Part shown: positions 53,811-64,000 of the stretch, one piece after another | Layout of the letters: each line of letters begins with the position of its first letter | Numbering within the stretch: the stretch's first letter is position 1 | Source: Tribonema minus | Lineage: Eukaryota > Sar > Xanthophyceae > Tribonematales > Tribonemataceae | DNA: 64,000 nt | Direction: 5' to 3' | Assembly (NCBI GenBank): GCA_017506865.1 | Contig: JAFCMP010000536.1 | Span: 1,488,001-1,552,000 of the forward strand | The notes under the pieces: generated by a model | Seen by the model: only the letters and a program-made list of their open reading frames with translations | The model's database searches: none | Told to the model about the DNA's origin: nothing | Position numbers and translations under genes: made by a program

Positions 53811-56800
53811 CAAAGAGAAAGAAGCGTGCATGCTCGTTTGCCCCTCGCGCAGGGTGGGCTGCGTGCCGGCGGCGATTGGTGTGGGGCGCAGGCCTTAGGG
53901 TGGGGGTCAGGCATGGGGTGCTGCTGTCTTGTGCGCTCTTTCGTCCGCAGAGCGCATGTGATGCAGGGCCGGGACGCCCCTGGTTGTTTGTTGGGGGTAT
54001 GGCATATGTAAGTGTTGTTTAGTCTCGGCTCAAGGGCAGGGAATGTGACTTGGGTATACGTGATGCTCCGCTGCAGCACTGGTGGTAGCAGCAGCAAGCG
54101 GTTGCCCCCAGTTCTCATGTGTGTTGGTATCTCAAAGGAAACCATGTAGGATTGTGCTTCCTTCCCCCACCGCTGTGGCTGAGTTTATGGTTTGTTTCCA
54201 GTCCCATTGCCCATAATGCTTCCCTTCTCAGGTGATGTGCAGCAGCAGCGGTCGCTTCTCATTGTTGTCCCTGACCATGGTCAGGGTTATGCGGCCGCAG
54301 AATGCAGAGCGCAAGGTCGTGAATGGCTTCCGCGCAAAGCTTCCTGACTGCTTGGATTGCTGCTATGGGCTACAGAATCAATAAATGACAGTACTCACAC
54401 ATGCAGTTTTTGTTGTACATGTTTGTTGTGCCTCATATTGCTTCCTGGTGCATGTCCACAACTTGGTGGCAGGCATTGGCACCATTGTATCGCAAGCATG
54501 CGGTAGCGTGTTGCATTGTTGCGCATGCACAGGGCAGTGGCGCAGGAGCGAGCATGCCCTTAATTGTAACAACCACACCGTGAAGCAGTGACCATCTGGA
54601 AATGCACAATGCTTTCATGGCTTGGTAGTAGGGGTGATGTTGACGCGTGCGAGTACGCGCACCAACAGCAAAGTGCACCTTGCTTCGGTACTGTGGTAGG
54701 CAAAGCACACCGTCCAGATTCCTAGCAGGCAGATGCAATTAAAAAACGTGCACGCTGCAGGGGCAACGAGGCAGAACGACACAGCGACCACAGCTGCAGC
54801 GCAGAAGCAGTCGATATGACTCGCCATTTGCGTCACCTCATTGGCGTGCGTGTCTCACCCGGATGAAATATTTACTGTACTTGAAACCAATGACCCACAT
54901 GCGTAAGACGGGGTGCTGATGAAAACTTTGGTGGAACAAACGACCCCGTAGGCATGGGGTGCTACTCAAAATTGGGCCCCTTTTTTTTCGGCGCGTCCTC
55001 TTGGTTTGGGGTGAGGGCTAGGGTCAGACTCCCAGACCTCGCTCGAAGCTCTCGGCGCATTGTCTCACTGCGCCTGTCACAGCAGTGTGGAACAGCGCAC
55101 TGGCGTCAGATGCGACGTGGCTGATTTAACAGGTTCGAAGTGCATGAGCAAGAGAAGGCACGGATCAGAAACACAGTGCGACAACCAGGCGAGCCTATGT
55201 ATGCCAAGCACAAGTTGAGTAGGATCAGGGTTGTGCTGCATCCCCCCCCCCCCCCCCGGTTCCCCCCGCCCCTGTGCACAAACACACGTGTTCAATTCAG
55301 CGCAGCGTGGCAACAAAAACAGTGCACACGTGTTTGGCAGCGGCACCTTGTCGCGGACGCAAGCAGTAACCTAGGGTTGGGGTTAGGGTTCGATTAGGGT
55401 TAGGGTCAATGACCATTCATAAGCGCATCCTGTTCTGCGGAGCGCGTCCATGAGACGCACTCAAATGAAGTCGTTGTTACCATGCACTCTCATTGGCGGA
55501 GCCCTGTGCATGTCGAAGCAAAAGGCGGAACGGTCACTGCTGGCGCTCCGCTATTCACCCTGACCATAATCTTATCCCTAACCCTGACCCTGCATCATGG
55601 TTCGCATACCCCTCGGAAGTATTGACGAGCCAGCCCGCAGCGACTAGATCATAACAGCAGTCTGAACACGCTCATACATTTAAGGCTCTTGTGCGCTTGC
55701 CTGAAATGATATCTGCGCAGAGTTCAGATACTGCATTAAGCTCGCGGGGATTTAATGCCATTGCAACGGCTGGCCACGTGACTTCCTGGCGAGCCTGATA
55801 TACAGCGGTTGCGCCACCTCCGGCAGCAGAAGCGACGGCAGCGGCACGAGACAGCATCAGTTCTTGGCACACGGGCAGTGTTACCGCTGCTTCAATGCGC
55901 AAGGTGCAATGGGAGTGCCAGCAGGCGTTGATGTGAGCACAGACAATCGCCATACTTCAAGAGACATGTGTACATACCAACGCAATGTGAAGCCGTCCTG
56001 GCATGTAAGTTCGTAAATGCGAGCTCTGGGAATTGCAGCAGTGCACCTCAACTCCATCCTACGCTATGCCTTATGGCGGATTACCAAACATGCAACCGGT
56101 CGCGCTAGCCACGTTAGGACAAGCAGCACGGTTTCGACCTGCACCTAGTCAGCACAGATCCCACTCGTGTGCTGCACCTGTCGTAACACTTTCGCGTTCA
56201 ACCACGCGCGCTGCTGCGTAAATGGCAGATTTTGCTTGTCTCATTACATCACCGTCCCTGATACGTGGATCAAGTACGCTAGTAATCGGTCGCGTGGTCT
56301 ATATCATACCATAGCTGCAGGAGTGGTCCAAAGCGCGCCACGAACACTTCTCGCACTGACTTTGTGCCCTGTTTCTGCGCAGCACATGTACACGCCATTG
56401 ATCTTGCGTTCGCGCCACCCATGCAGCCCTGAGGTGAGCGTTAACATCCTGAGGTGCTCTAGTCCTTGCTCCTTGACCCATGCTTTTTTACGCGGAACGG
56501 ATGGGAACGTCAAGTTAGATTTGGAAGAGTGTCTGCTTCTGCCACTTCATGACGCTGGTCAGCTTACACAGCAAAGCGGTTGCCACAGACAGGGGTGTAC
56601 GTTTACATATGCTACGGGGTACGGGTGCTCGCTAGAGCGGTCTGTGAACCATCTTGGCCGACGCCCTGCATCCACTAGCCTGAGCCCGCTGCAGGGAAAA
56701 GTCTGATGCCCACTCTGCTCAGCTTATGCATTATTTGAGGTGGCTCTGCGCTTCAGCAGGCGCCCTTCTGGGCCTTGCGCGGCTTCCACCACTAGGCGAG

Positions 56801-59400
56801 GGAGGATACAATTTCACATCAACAGCATGATCGGATGAAGATGTAGTGGGGGGCACTTGCTAGTGAGGGATGGCTCAGCACTGCACCTCGCTGGGTAGGA
56901 TGCAGAGTTTCGCTCTGCCTGCTGAGCCACTCAAAGGAGGCAACCGTGGGCAACACAGGCCGTCAGCGGGATCAGAATAGAGACTGGTGGCATGACTGCG
57001 TGTTCTGCGACTTGCGTTTCATCCTTTCAATTTCATGGGCACATGGCACAAGACAAAATAACTTGCACCATGAGCGTGCACGTACATTGGCATTGGTACA
57101 GAGTCCTAGTTGATTGGTACCTGCTACGCCTTGGCCTTTGTGCAGATGATCAGCAGTCAACAGCAGTGAAGATGGCGTGGTGATGCTGCATGTTGCAGGC
57201 TAGGGCCTTGTGTGCTCCAATGCATATATGTTGGCGGAGGCTTGAATCGAATGCTCATGATGCAGCAGCTGCCGCAGGGCATGGCAGCGCACGCAAGCGC
57301 TTGCCCGATTCCGGTTGCAGCCACATGCACTCCATCGGCACAGCTTTCCTCAACGAGTCTATGCACCCCACAACGGCTGCGTTTGACGGAATGCCCTGGC
57401 AGCTGGCTTTGGCAGCTGGCTTTGCGCTCCGCGGAGTGGAGCAGCGCATTGCAGACTGTGCAGGAAGTCGCCAGTGGCAGTTTGCAAGTCGCGCCGGGCG
57501 GCGGTCTACACGCATGCCCTTGTTCAGCACCACGCGTCAAGGCACATGACACTATCGTGCACAACAGCGCCAAGCGGGGCACGCAGCGCATCCGCGGCAG
57601 TGTCTCAAGGCAGGGCTTTGTCGACGAGGCATACGCGCCGGATCGCAGGACGGCCGGTACTGCAAGTCTCAAGAGATGACAGCAAAGGACAGAGTCGCAT
57701 AGCACATCCCAGAGGGAGACCCCATCAGTTCCTGAGTCGTCGGCGGCGGCGGGAGCAGCTTGCAATTGGCCGGCGCCGTCGGAAAACTAACTTCAATAGA
57801 AGTTTGGGATTTTTGATCCAAACATGATCACACGATCCTGCACGTGATTGGGCTGCATGGACAGGAGCCTGGCTGCTGCTGCGTTTGCTGCACGAGGCGC
57901 CTTCCATCCTGCACCAGTTGGGCTGCTTTCTCGGCACTCGTGTGTTTCGGTAAGCATGCCGATGTGTTTTTGGTAAAAAGTGGCTTAGATAAGTTGCAGC
58001 TTCGTCTCACGATGTCATCTACTGCATGCGCAGTACTGTCGGTCTATGTTTTGCTGACATATCCTTTTAAAAACAGGCAGACTTGATGAACAGATCCAAC
58101 ATCGCTTCGGGCATGCAGTGCCCGCCGCTGCAGCAGGGTTCCAGATCGCTTCGGGCACGGAGTGCCCGCCGCTGCAGCAGGATTCCTAATACCACCAGCT
58201 ACATTGAATGCTCCAGGCCAGGCCAAAACCTTAATTACCAGTCCCAGTTGACAGTTTTCACTCGCTCATTTGGTGAATGACCTTGGACATGCATGCTTCC
58301 ACAGGGCTTTGCGACCTTCACAACTTCGAGAGAGCTCATCATGGAGGCTGTGCCATCAGCGGACGAGAGGAAGGCGCGAGCAGCAGAAGGTGCAGTGCTC
58401 AACAATTTGCACGCGTGCCAGCTTCTATATCCATGAAGCTTAGCTCAGAGAACCCTCAAAACGAAGACACCGCGCTCGTGCGCATGCAACTCAATTGCAG
58501 GCGAGGGATCCCGGAGAGGTGCCAGGGTGGTCCCGAGCCTCATAGATCGTGCATGCGCGCGTATTTACGTAATTTTTTTTCAATTTGTAGGGGGGTTCCA
58601 ATTCTTGGGCCATTGGGTCGATGGTGTGTGTCGCATGTTTAAAAACCTTCAACTTGCGAAATGCTGATTGCTCAGCACAGTAAGCACGCGCTCGCTGCAC
58701 AGGGCACCTCAGAGGGCGCTGGTGGTCAGAGCCGCATCGCTGCTGCTGTCGCCGACTGCCCCTACCGTACCGCCGTTATCCCATGTGATGGCTGGCGAGA
58801 ACGAAGCCTCAATCAGTTTGATCGGGGCTGACACGCTTGGCGTTTTTTGTTGAAGTAGGCTGTCGCTGGTTCAAATCCTGTGATCTTGATGATGCTTTTC
58901 TTTAGTGATCCCGGAGAGGTTCGCATCTTACATGAATCAAGTTCCCGCTGGCTGTATGCAAATACCGCTTTGAGCGCACCTTATCTTTGGGCTGACAATG
59001 ATGAACATCAACGCAGTTGCAAGATATGTAATGGGCAGCTGCATAAACGCAATTGCAAAGATATCTAAATAGGCAGTTAATGATCCCAAGCCCACCCCCC
59101 TCTGGGGGGTCCTGCTGGTACACAGGAGCATAGTAGTATATCCAGTAGTATATCCCCAGTTGGCACAATTTCGAAGTTATCCAGAGTGCTACACCTTCTG
59201 CTAGTGGTAAATCCACACAGGCACTTCCAAATGACGTCTGTGACGGGTTTGTCTCTAGAACGGGCATCAATGAATGCGTACCTTCCATTCCGGCGCTTTC
59301 AGTTTTCAACGCACCCAAGTATTTTTTTGCCAGCGGCACTCCTATATTGCGCAGCTGATCTGCTCCCACTTGTCTACCAGGCGACTCAGCAACACGCCTG
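53652..59400. other. Interval without a confident gene
   Basis: About 5.7 kb. Several frames stay open for 100-200 codons (56167-56706 plus, 57190-57679 plus in two frames, 57157-57765 minus, 58277-58642 plus, 58902-59369 minus), but none shows a known domain or good splice partners. The plus-strand stretch 57325-57540 (HSIGTAFLNESMHPTTAAFD and on) has protein-like composition and is the best candidate. A short telomere-like run lies at 55370-55410. A 55-bp tandem pair lies at 58099-58190. 5' exons of the downstream methyltransferase probably lie near the right end. Confidence 0.5.
58099..58190. repeat. Tandem pair, unit about 53 bp
   Basis: atcgcttcgggca followed by gtgcccgccgctgcagcagg appears twice in direct tandem (58102 and 58145), with small differences. 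Confidence 0.9.
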
Positions 59401-59414
59401 ATGCAGCGCTAGAC

Positions 59415-59760
59415 TCCCATCGCCTTTGCCATACACTGAAAGCCTCGGTCGCGCTGTGATGCGCACTCGCCCACTGCGCATCTTTCTGGACCGTTCTTCA
59501 TAATTCTCAGTCATGCTCTGATGCGCGCCCGCCCGCTGCTTGCCGCGCAGCTTTCAGGACAATGCAATTGAACTTTCAGTCGTGCTTCATGCCCGCCCGC
59601 CCGCCCGCTCCTTGCCGCACAGCTTTCATAAGAGTTTGATGAGATCCTCAGTCGTACTTTGACGCCCGCCCGCCGCCCGCTCCTTGCTGCGCATCTTTTA
59701 GGGGATCCAATCAGCACCTCAGTGGCGCTTAACGTTTCACGCCTGCCCGCGCGCCTGCTC
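59415..59760 (+). repeat. Acceptor-side array ahead of a methyltransferase exon
   Basis: Five units of about 70-90 bp, each with a gatgcgc-cgcccgcccgctgcttgc-gcgcagctttc pattern ending at an acceptor-like cgcag or cgcat, at about 59460, 59530, 59605, 59685 and the true site at 59765. Between them are cctcagtcgtgctt-like words. Only a few exon nucleotides are included in each unit, so this array is mainly intron plus acceptor. Confidence 0.78.
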
Positions 59761-59769
59761 CTTGCGCAG

Positions 59770-62542
59770 CGTTTGGGTCCGCCGCCTCCACGTATCTGGG
59801 GGACAGCAAGTGGAAGGCGCCGATGACGCCCATGTACGTGCGCGCAGCAGAGGTGAGCGCGCACAGTACAGCACAGTACAGTGAGCGCTGTGCGCTAATG
59901 AACTGTGGGTGGATCGGTGTACCCAGGTTTTGCGCGCCGCCGCGCTCCGCCTTTGATCAAGGGGCTCACCTGAAGTAGTTTCTACCTCTTGAGTGACTTC
60001 ATGAAGGCACTACTAAGCATTGTTGATCGCTTTCAACTTCCCAGAACAGATTTCACGGCCCGAAAATATATACTTTGAAGTACATATGCCACAATCACCA
60101 CCTGAAGCCCTCCCCTTGGTCATGGCAGAATGCCTCAAGCACAGTGATTTGCGCCTGTTGTGCGCTAGGCCCAACTGTTGGCTTAGGTCGACATCCCGAA
60201 GTCGGCTCGTTGAGGCTGTGGAAAATGAATCATCCAGCGCCGCACAATCGTTTGATGCGAGACACATACTGGTCAGACTTGTAAACACTCTCCCCCCCCC
60301 CCCCCTCTTGCCCATCGCCCTCTGCCGATCCTGGGTTCTGAGGCTACCATGGAGCTTCCGATTGCATAACAATTTTTTTTCACTGCATGCCACAAATTTC
60401 AAGGTTTGTAGACTAGTGCAAGATGCTCCAAGAAATCAACCAAGGCCAGCTTGAAAGCTCTTGCAACGCGTGGCCAGTGCGTGACGATGCCGCCTGCACA
60501 TCCCGCTCAGTAATAACTCCGCTGGCATGTGCATGCAGGTTGTGACCAAGGTGGTGGCCGAGCAGCACTCCACAAGCTGCGACGGCACGAGGTGCGCAGC
60601 CTCAGGCAGCATCACATTATGGAAAAAAATGTTGCTGCATTAAACTACGTCGAGAAGTACACAACTTTGTCAATCGTTTGGGCTTTAGTGCGCCCTGAGC
60701 GAGCATCACAGCCAGTGAGTACGCAACGTAAAGAAGCAGAACATATGCGCACCGAGGTCAAACGTAAACGTGACAGCGTTTAGAGACGTGTTGTGACTGG
60801 TGCAAGTGCATACCTTTCCAGGGCCTGTTCCAGGGCCTGTTCAGCCCGCAGTTGATATCTTCAACCACATGAAGAAGCTGATACGATGCCAGTGAACCCT
60901 TCATCAAAGGGCGGATGAGGGCTGCGGATGGACCCCAAACGTCAGGCAGCGCATCACGATCACCACACGCTTCTGCTTGAAACACTGATCGACAGATAAT
61001 GCTGACAGTCTTGCAATCAAGACCTACAAATGCAATAAAGACCTATAAATGGGCGATCCGCTGGTCCGTTTGTGCAGTGCAGAGTTTCAGCTCGTCGCAA
61101 GTAGGAGGTTCGGCTACGTAGGCTCACGCATGTCTGCACCAGTTGCTGCGCAAAGTCCACAACACTGTGGCTCTGCGCCACGCACACCAGGAACAGCATT
61201 TTGCACTCTGCAGTCACGTGCCGGCGGTAGCGTTATTAGGTCTCTTTTAGCCACTAGTTGTGCATCGCTGCGTCATTATCCACGCCCTTGCTCCAGCCCT
61301 CGTTCAATGGCCTCTCAGAGCCTCACAGCAGCCGTAAGCCTCACTGGTCTGTTATATCCATGACTCGAGTACTCGCAGTTATCAGTGCTGGCCACCGCGC
61401 AGAGTGCAGAGTAGGCACCAGTAGACCCGACCCCACTTCAATTTGCGACGCGCACCGGTATAAGATGTTACCAGCAGCGCATCACCACTCAGCAACAGAC
61501 ATCATTTGCTGCAAGCTTGCTGCATACACTTGCATTGCTCTTGGTGGCACAGAATGCGTCCACTGTGAAAAACCATGTCATTCACGTCGACAGCAAATCG
61601 CTGCTATCATTTCCACGGCATGTCTTATCATGACCTCATTGCTGCTGTTGGTGGCGCAGTGCGGATGACAAGAGCCAGTGGACGCCTACCATCCTGGATA
61701 TTGCGGCAGCAAGTGGCGAGCCTTCCGTCACACTGGCAAAGGTCAGAGGGAATGCAGCCGTTGATGTTCTTCGGCACTGCTGCGGGGTCCCGCGGACGTA
61801 CGAGCGCTTGAGTACATTAAGAAATCTGACTTGTGGAGGTTCAGACTGCAGATGGACAGTTTCAAATAAGACTTTCGAGCATCACTTATAAATGCCTGAA
61901 GGCAACTACTGTAGCAGCTGTAGGCTTGAGCTCACAGGACGGCTGGTATGCCTGCAACTTGCGTTTAGAACACGCATGCAAGCCTCACTTGAAGTACTCT
62001 TGCTAAAATGGGCAACTCGTGCTGTTCACGCCAATAACGCTCACTGCAATCATGAACAGCTCTTGGTGCTTGATGATATTTTTCTTTAAGCGCAGTACAG
62101 GGACCTGCAAACAACGCAACCTGCAAAAACTTGCAGCACCTTTCTTTATTTACATCTTTAAAGAAGGTGCCCTTAAATCATCAGGTGCTTCAGTCTGCGG
62201 GACTCTTGTGGCGATCAACGCTGAGGACTGGCCGGAGGCTTCCATGTTCAACAGAAGCTTCCATGTTCAACAGAAGTCGCTCAGGGGTTTTCTCAGTTTC
62301 CTCGACGACTGTTTGTTTTCCTGCACTGCAGTTTGCACGTATCAAGAGTGTACATGACTACATATGATTACAGGTACCGTGACATTAAGTGCGCTATCCG
62401 TGCTGAGCAGATTATGCCACGCGCCAAGATCATCGCGACGGACTACAGCGCGGGCATGATTGAGGCCATGCGCGCGCGCATCGCCAAGCTGCGCGACTCG
62501 GACGGCATCGCCAACGTGCACGTCGACGTCGCCGACGGCGAG
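59770..62542 (+). CDS. Class I SAM-dependent methyltransferase (partial; ends unresolved)
   Basis: Exons recognised: 59770-59852 (FGSAASTYLGDSKWKAPMT then PMYVRAAE), 60539-60591 (VVTKVVAEQHSTSCDGT), 61660-61741 (SADDKSQWTPTILDIAAAS then GEPSVTLAK) and about 62374-62542 (RAEQIMPRAKIIATDYSAGM then IEAMRARIAKL and NVHVDVADGE). LDIAAASGE is motif I (SAM loop), ATDYS ends motif II with the ribose-binding Asp, and VDVADGE is motif III. The first three exons join in frame. The fourth either starts after an AAG acceptor at 62390 (phase 0) or needs an unseen short exon between. The exon before 59770 must end in phase 1 and was not found; later motifs lie beyond 62542, perhaps outside the window. Substrate is unknown: ubiquinone-type, betaine-lipid N-methylation and small-molecule methylation all remain possible. 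Confidence 0.72.
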
Positions 62543-62699
62543 GTATGTATGTACTTCGAAGTATGTACTTCAAGTATGTATATGCTATGGTACTTGAAAA
62601 CACAAAAACCTTCTACATGTTATGGTGCTTGAAACAGTAAAGCCGACCACTGCCGTGTCTGAAAAGAGTAAAGCCTTGTACAAGATGTGGTGCTTGAAA

Positions 62700-62780
62700 A
62701 CAGTCAGCGCGCATCGCCAAGCTGCGCGACTCGGACGGCATCGCCAACGTGCACGTTGACGTCGCCGACGGCGAGGTATG
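62700..62780 (+). repeat. Donor-side copy of the methyltransferase exon end
   Basis: About 70 nt encoding RIAKLRDSDGIANVHVDVAD with the GTATG donor are repeated with a single synonymous change, 235 bp downstream of the original. A shorter remnant (VDVANGE codons plus gtatgtatg) lies at 63228-63260. Confidence 0.92.
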
Positions 62781-62814
62781 CATGCATGTATATGTTGTGT
62801 GGTGCCTGAGAACA

Positions 62815-63050
62815 GTGAAGCCTTGTACATGCTATGGTGCTTGAAAACAGCACCATGCCATGGTGCTTGATAACAGAAAAGCCTTGTACATGTCATGGTG
62901 CGTGAAAACAGTAACATGTCATGGTGCTTTAAAACAGAAAAGCCTTGTACATGTCATGGTGATTGAAAACAGTAACCTGTCATGGTGCTTGAAAATAGAA
63001 AAGCCTTGTACATGTCATGGTGCTTGAGAACAGTAAAGTAAAGCCGACCG
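62815..63050. repeat. Intronic minisatellite, unit about 58 bp
   Basis: About four units of agccttgtacatgtcatggt followed by gcttgaaaacagtaacatgtcatggtgcttgaaaacagaaa. Looser members start from 62590. The unit is itself a doubled catggtgcttgaaaacag word. Confidence 0.9.
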
Positions 63051-64000
63051 CTACTTTTACTGTAAAGGTAGTGGTCTGCTTGGTTGAAAACAGTAAATCT
63101 GGTGATCTGCTTGGTATCAAACCTGTGTTGACGTGAGTGGACGCGCTAGCATGCCGACATTGCCGATGGTGATGTTAGTCATCGAAAGTTTGGGAGAGGG
63201 TTTGCAAAATTGAAGGCCACGCAATGGGGCTCGTCGACGTCGCCAACGGCGAGGTATGTATGTATGTATGTACATGTGGTGTGGTGCTTGAGAACAGTAA
63301 AGCGTTGTATATGTTATGATGCTTGAAGGCAGTAAAGTAGTGGTCCTGAAACGTCCGTGGTACATTTGGTAGAAAGCAGTAAATGTAGTGGTCTGCTTGG
63401 TGTTGAGTGTATGACAAGGTGACTGGACGCTGACCAGCACCCGTGTGCATCGCCATGCTGGGTTGGCGTTGCTGATGGTAATGCAAACCATCAAGCAGTG
63501 TGGAGAACTTGGTGCGCAATCGTAGGCCGCGGACGCGGGGCGGCCGTTTGACGCGGGGCGGCCGTTTGTCGCGCACACGCAGCCAGACTCCATGCCGCAA
63601 CAAGCGGTGCGCCTTGCCCTCCAAACTTGAACATTAGCTGTGCTACACCCGCCAGGCTGTGCAATTCTAATGTTTGCTGTGTGCTGGGATTTTTTTAACT
63701 GTTGTTGAAACCTGTGCACAGATTGCAAAGTGTCGCCGAAGCACTGCTGCAGCATGCAGTGGTGCGGATGGTCAGGGGCGTTGCTCATAAATAGTGGTAT
63801 TTGATTGCAGGCTCCACTCATCACGGCAGTCGATAACATTAGGGCTATTGAGTTTCCAGCAGTATAAATGCTCTATTGTTAAAGCTACATAGTTAAAGCC
63901 AAGGTAACACTAGGGGGTAGGGTCACCGAATCTGTGAATGGCTTCAATTACACTGAAATTCTGGTCAGGGTTTTACAGAACTACTTCACAGTGGACAAAT

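Larger units (their letters stand above)
62543..64000. other. Downstream intron or 3' region of the methyltransferase gene
   Basis: Apart from the repeat copies and minisatellite above I see no convincing exon. An acceptor-like gattgcag at 63804-63811 opens a frame that stops after about 18 codons and has no motif. Confidence 0.45.

Noticed and set aside
57157..57765. 202-codon minus-strand open frame
   Set aside because: Cys- and Leu-rich with no domain, antisense to the better plus-strand candidate; length alone is not convincing in GC-rich DNA.
58668..58853. Transit-peptide-like open frame as first exon of the methyltransferase
   Set aside because: It has no ATG (a stop lies just upstream of a TTG) and ends in a stop with no suitable donor in the needed phase.
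58850..58895. tRNA-like T-loop word ggttcaaatcc
   Set aside because: The neighbouring bases do not form a full T stem (one mismatch) and no matching acceptor, D or anticodon arms are found within 90 bp on either side.
58902..59369. 155-codon minus-strand open frame with a Tyr/Ile-rich hydrophobic stretch
   Set aside because: No recognised family, no splice partners and no second supporting signal; left unannotated.

Overview
The window is nuclear DNA of a eukaryote, most likely a photosynthetic stramenopile (brown-algal or related lineage). Protein-coding sequence is cut into many short exons (22 to about 380 nt) joined by GT-AG introns of a few hundred to about 3,300 bp. Exons are GC-rich, acceptors often follow C-runs, and TTAGGG-like and TTGAAGT-like motifs are scattered throughout. 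There are no bacterial operons or Shine-Dalgarno sites. The lineage guess rests on a MASE1-type hybrid histidine kinase in a eukaryotic gene context and a BtaA-like betaine-lipid protein; it is an inference.

Layout. (1) Minus strand, 18350 leftwards past the window edge: a hybrid histidine kinase with a MASE1-like multi-membrane-segment sensor, HisKA, HATPase and the start of a receiver domain. I resolved 20 exons with continuous reading frame (830 codons). (2) 18351-22866: a divergent intergenic interval holding a three-copy repeat block and traces of a minus-strand coding unit that I could not resolve. (3) Plus strand, 22867-48378: a 29-exon gene (1,193-residue model, frame-consistent to its stop) that joins a SCAMP-like four-pass membrane domain to two successive GRAM/PH-like plus cyclic-nucleotide-binding-like modules. 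This is the most unusual gene here. (4) Plus strand, 49342-53651: a complete five-exon DUF3419/BtaA-like gene (426 residues). (5) 53652-59769: no confident gene. (6) Plus strand, about 59770 to at least 62542: part of a class I SAM-dependent methyltransferase gene whose two ends are unresolved.

The most striking structural signal is that many exons, in all four genes, are flanked by partial tandem copies of themselves. Upstream copies carry the acceptor plus the exon start; downstream copies carry the exon end plus the donor. Copies range from near-identical to badly decayed, and much of the intron length is built from them. The genes do not form an obvious pathway. BtaA-like and methyltransferase activities are the two steps of betaine-lipid synthesis, so the last two genes could be related, but the sequence does not prove it. 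All exon coordinates are hand-derived from splice motifs, reading frame and domain alignment.
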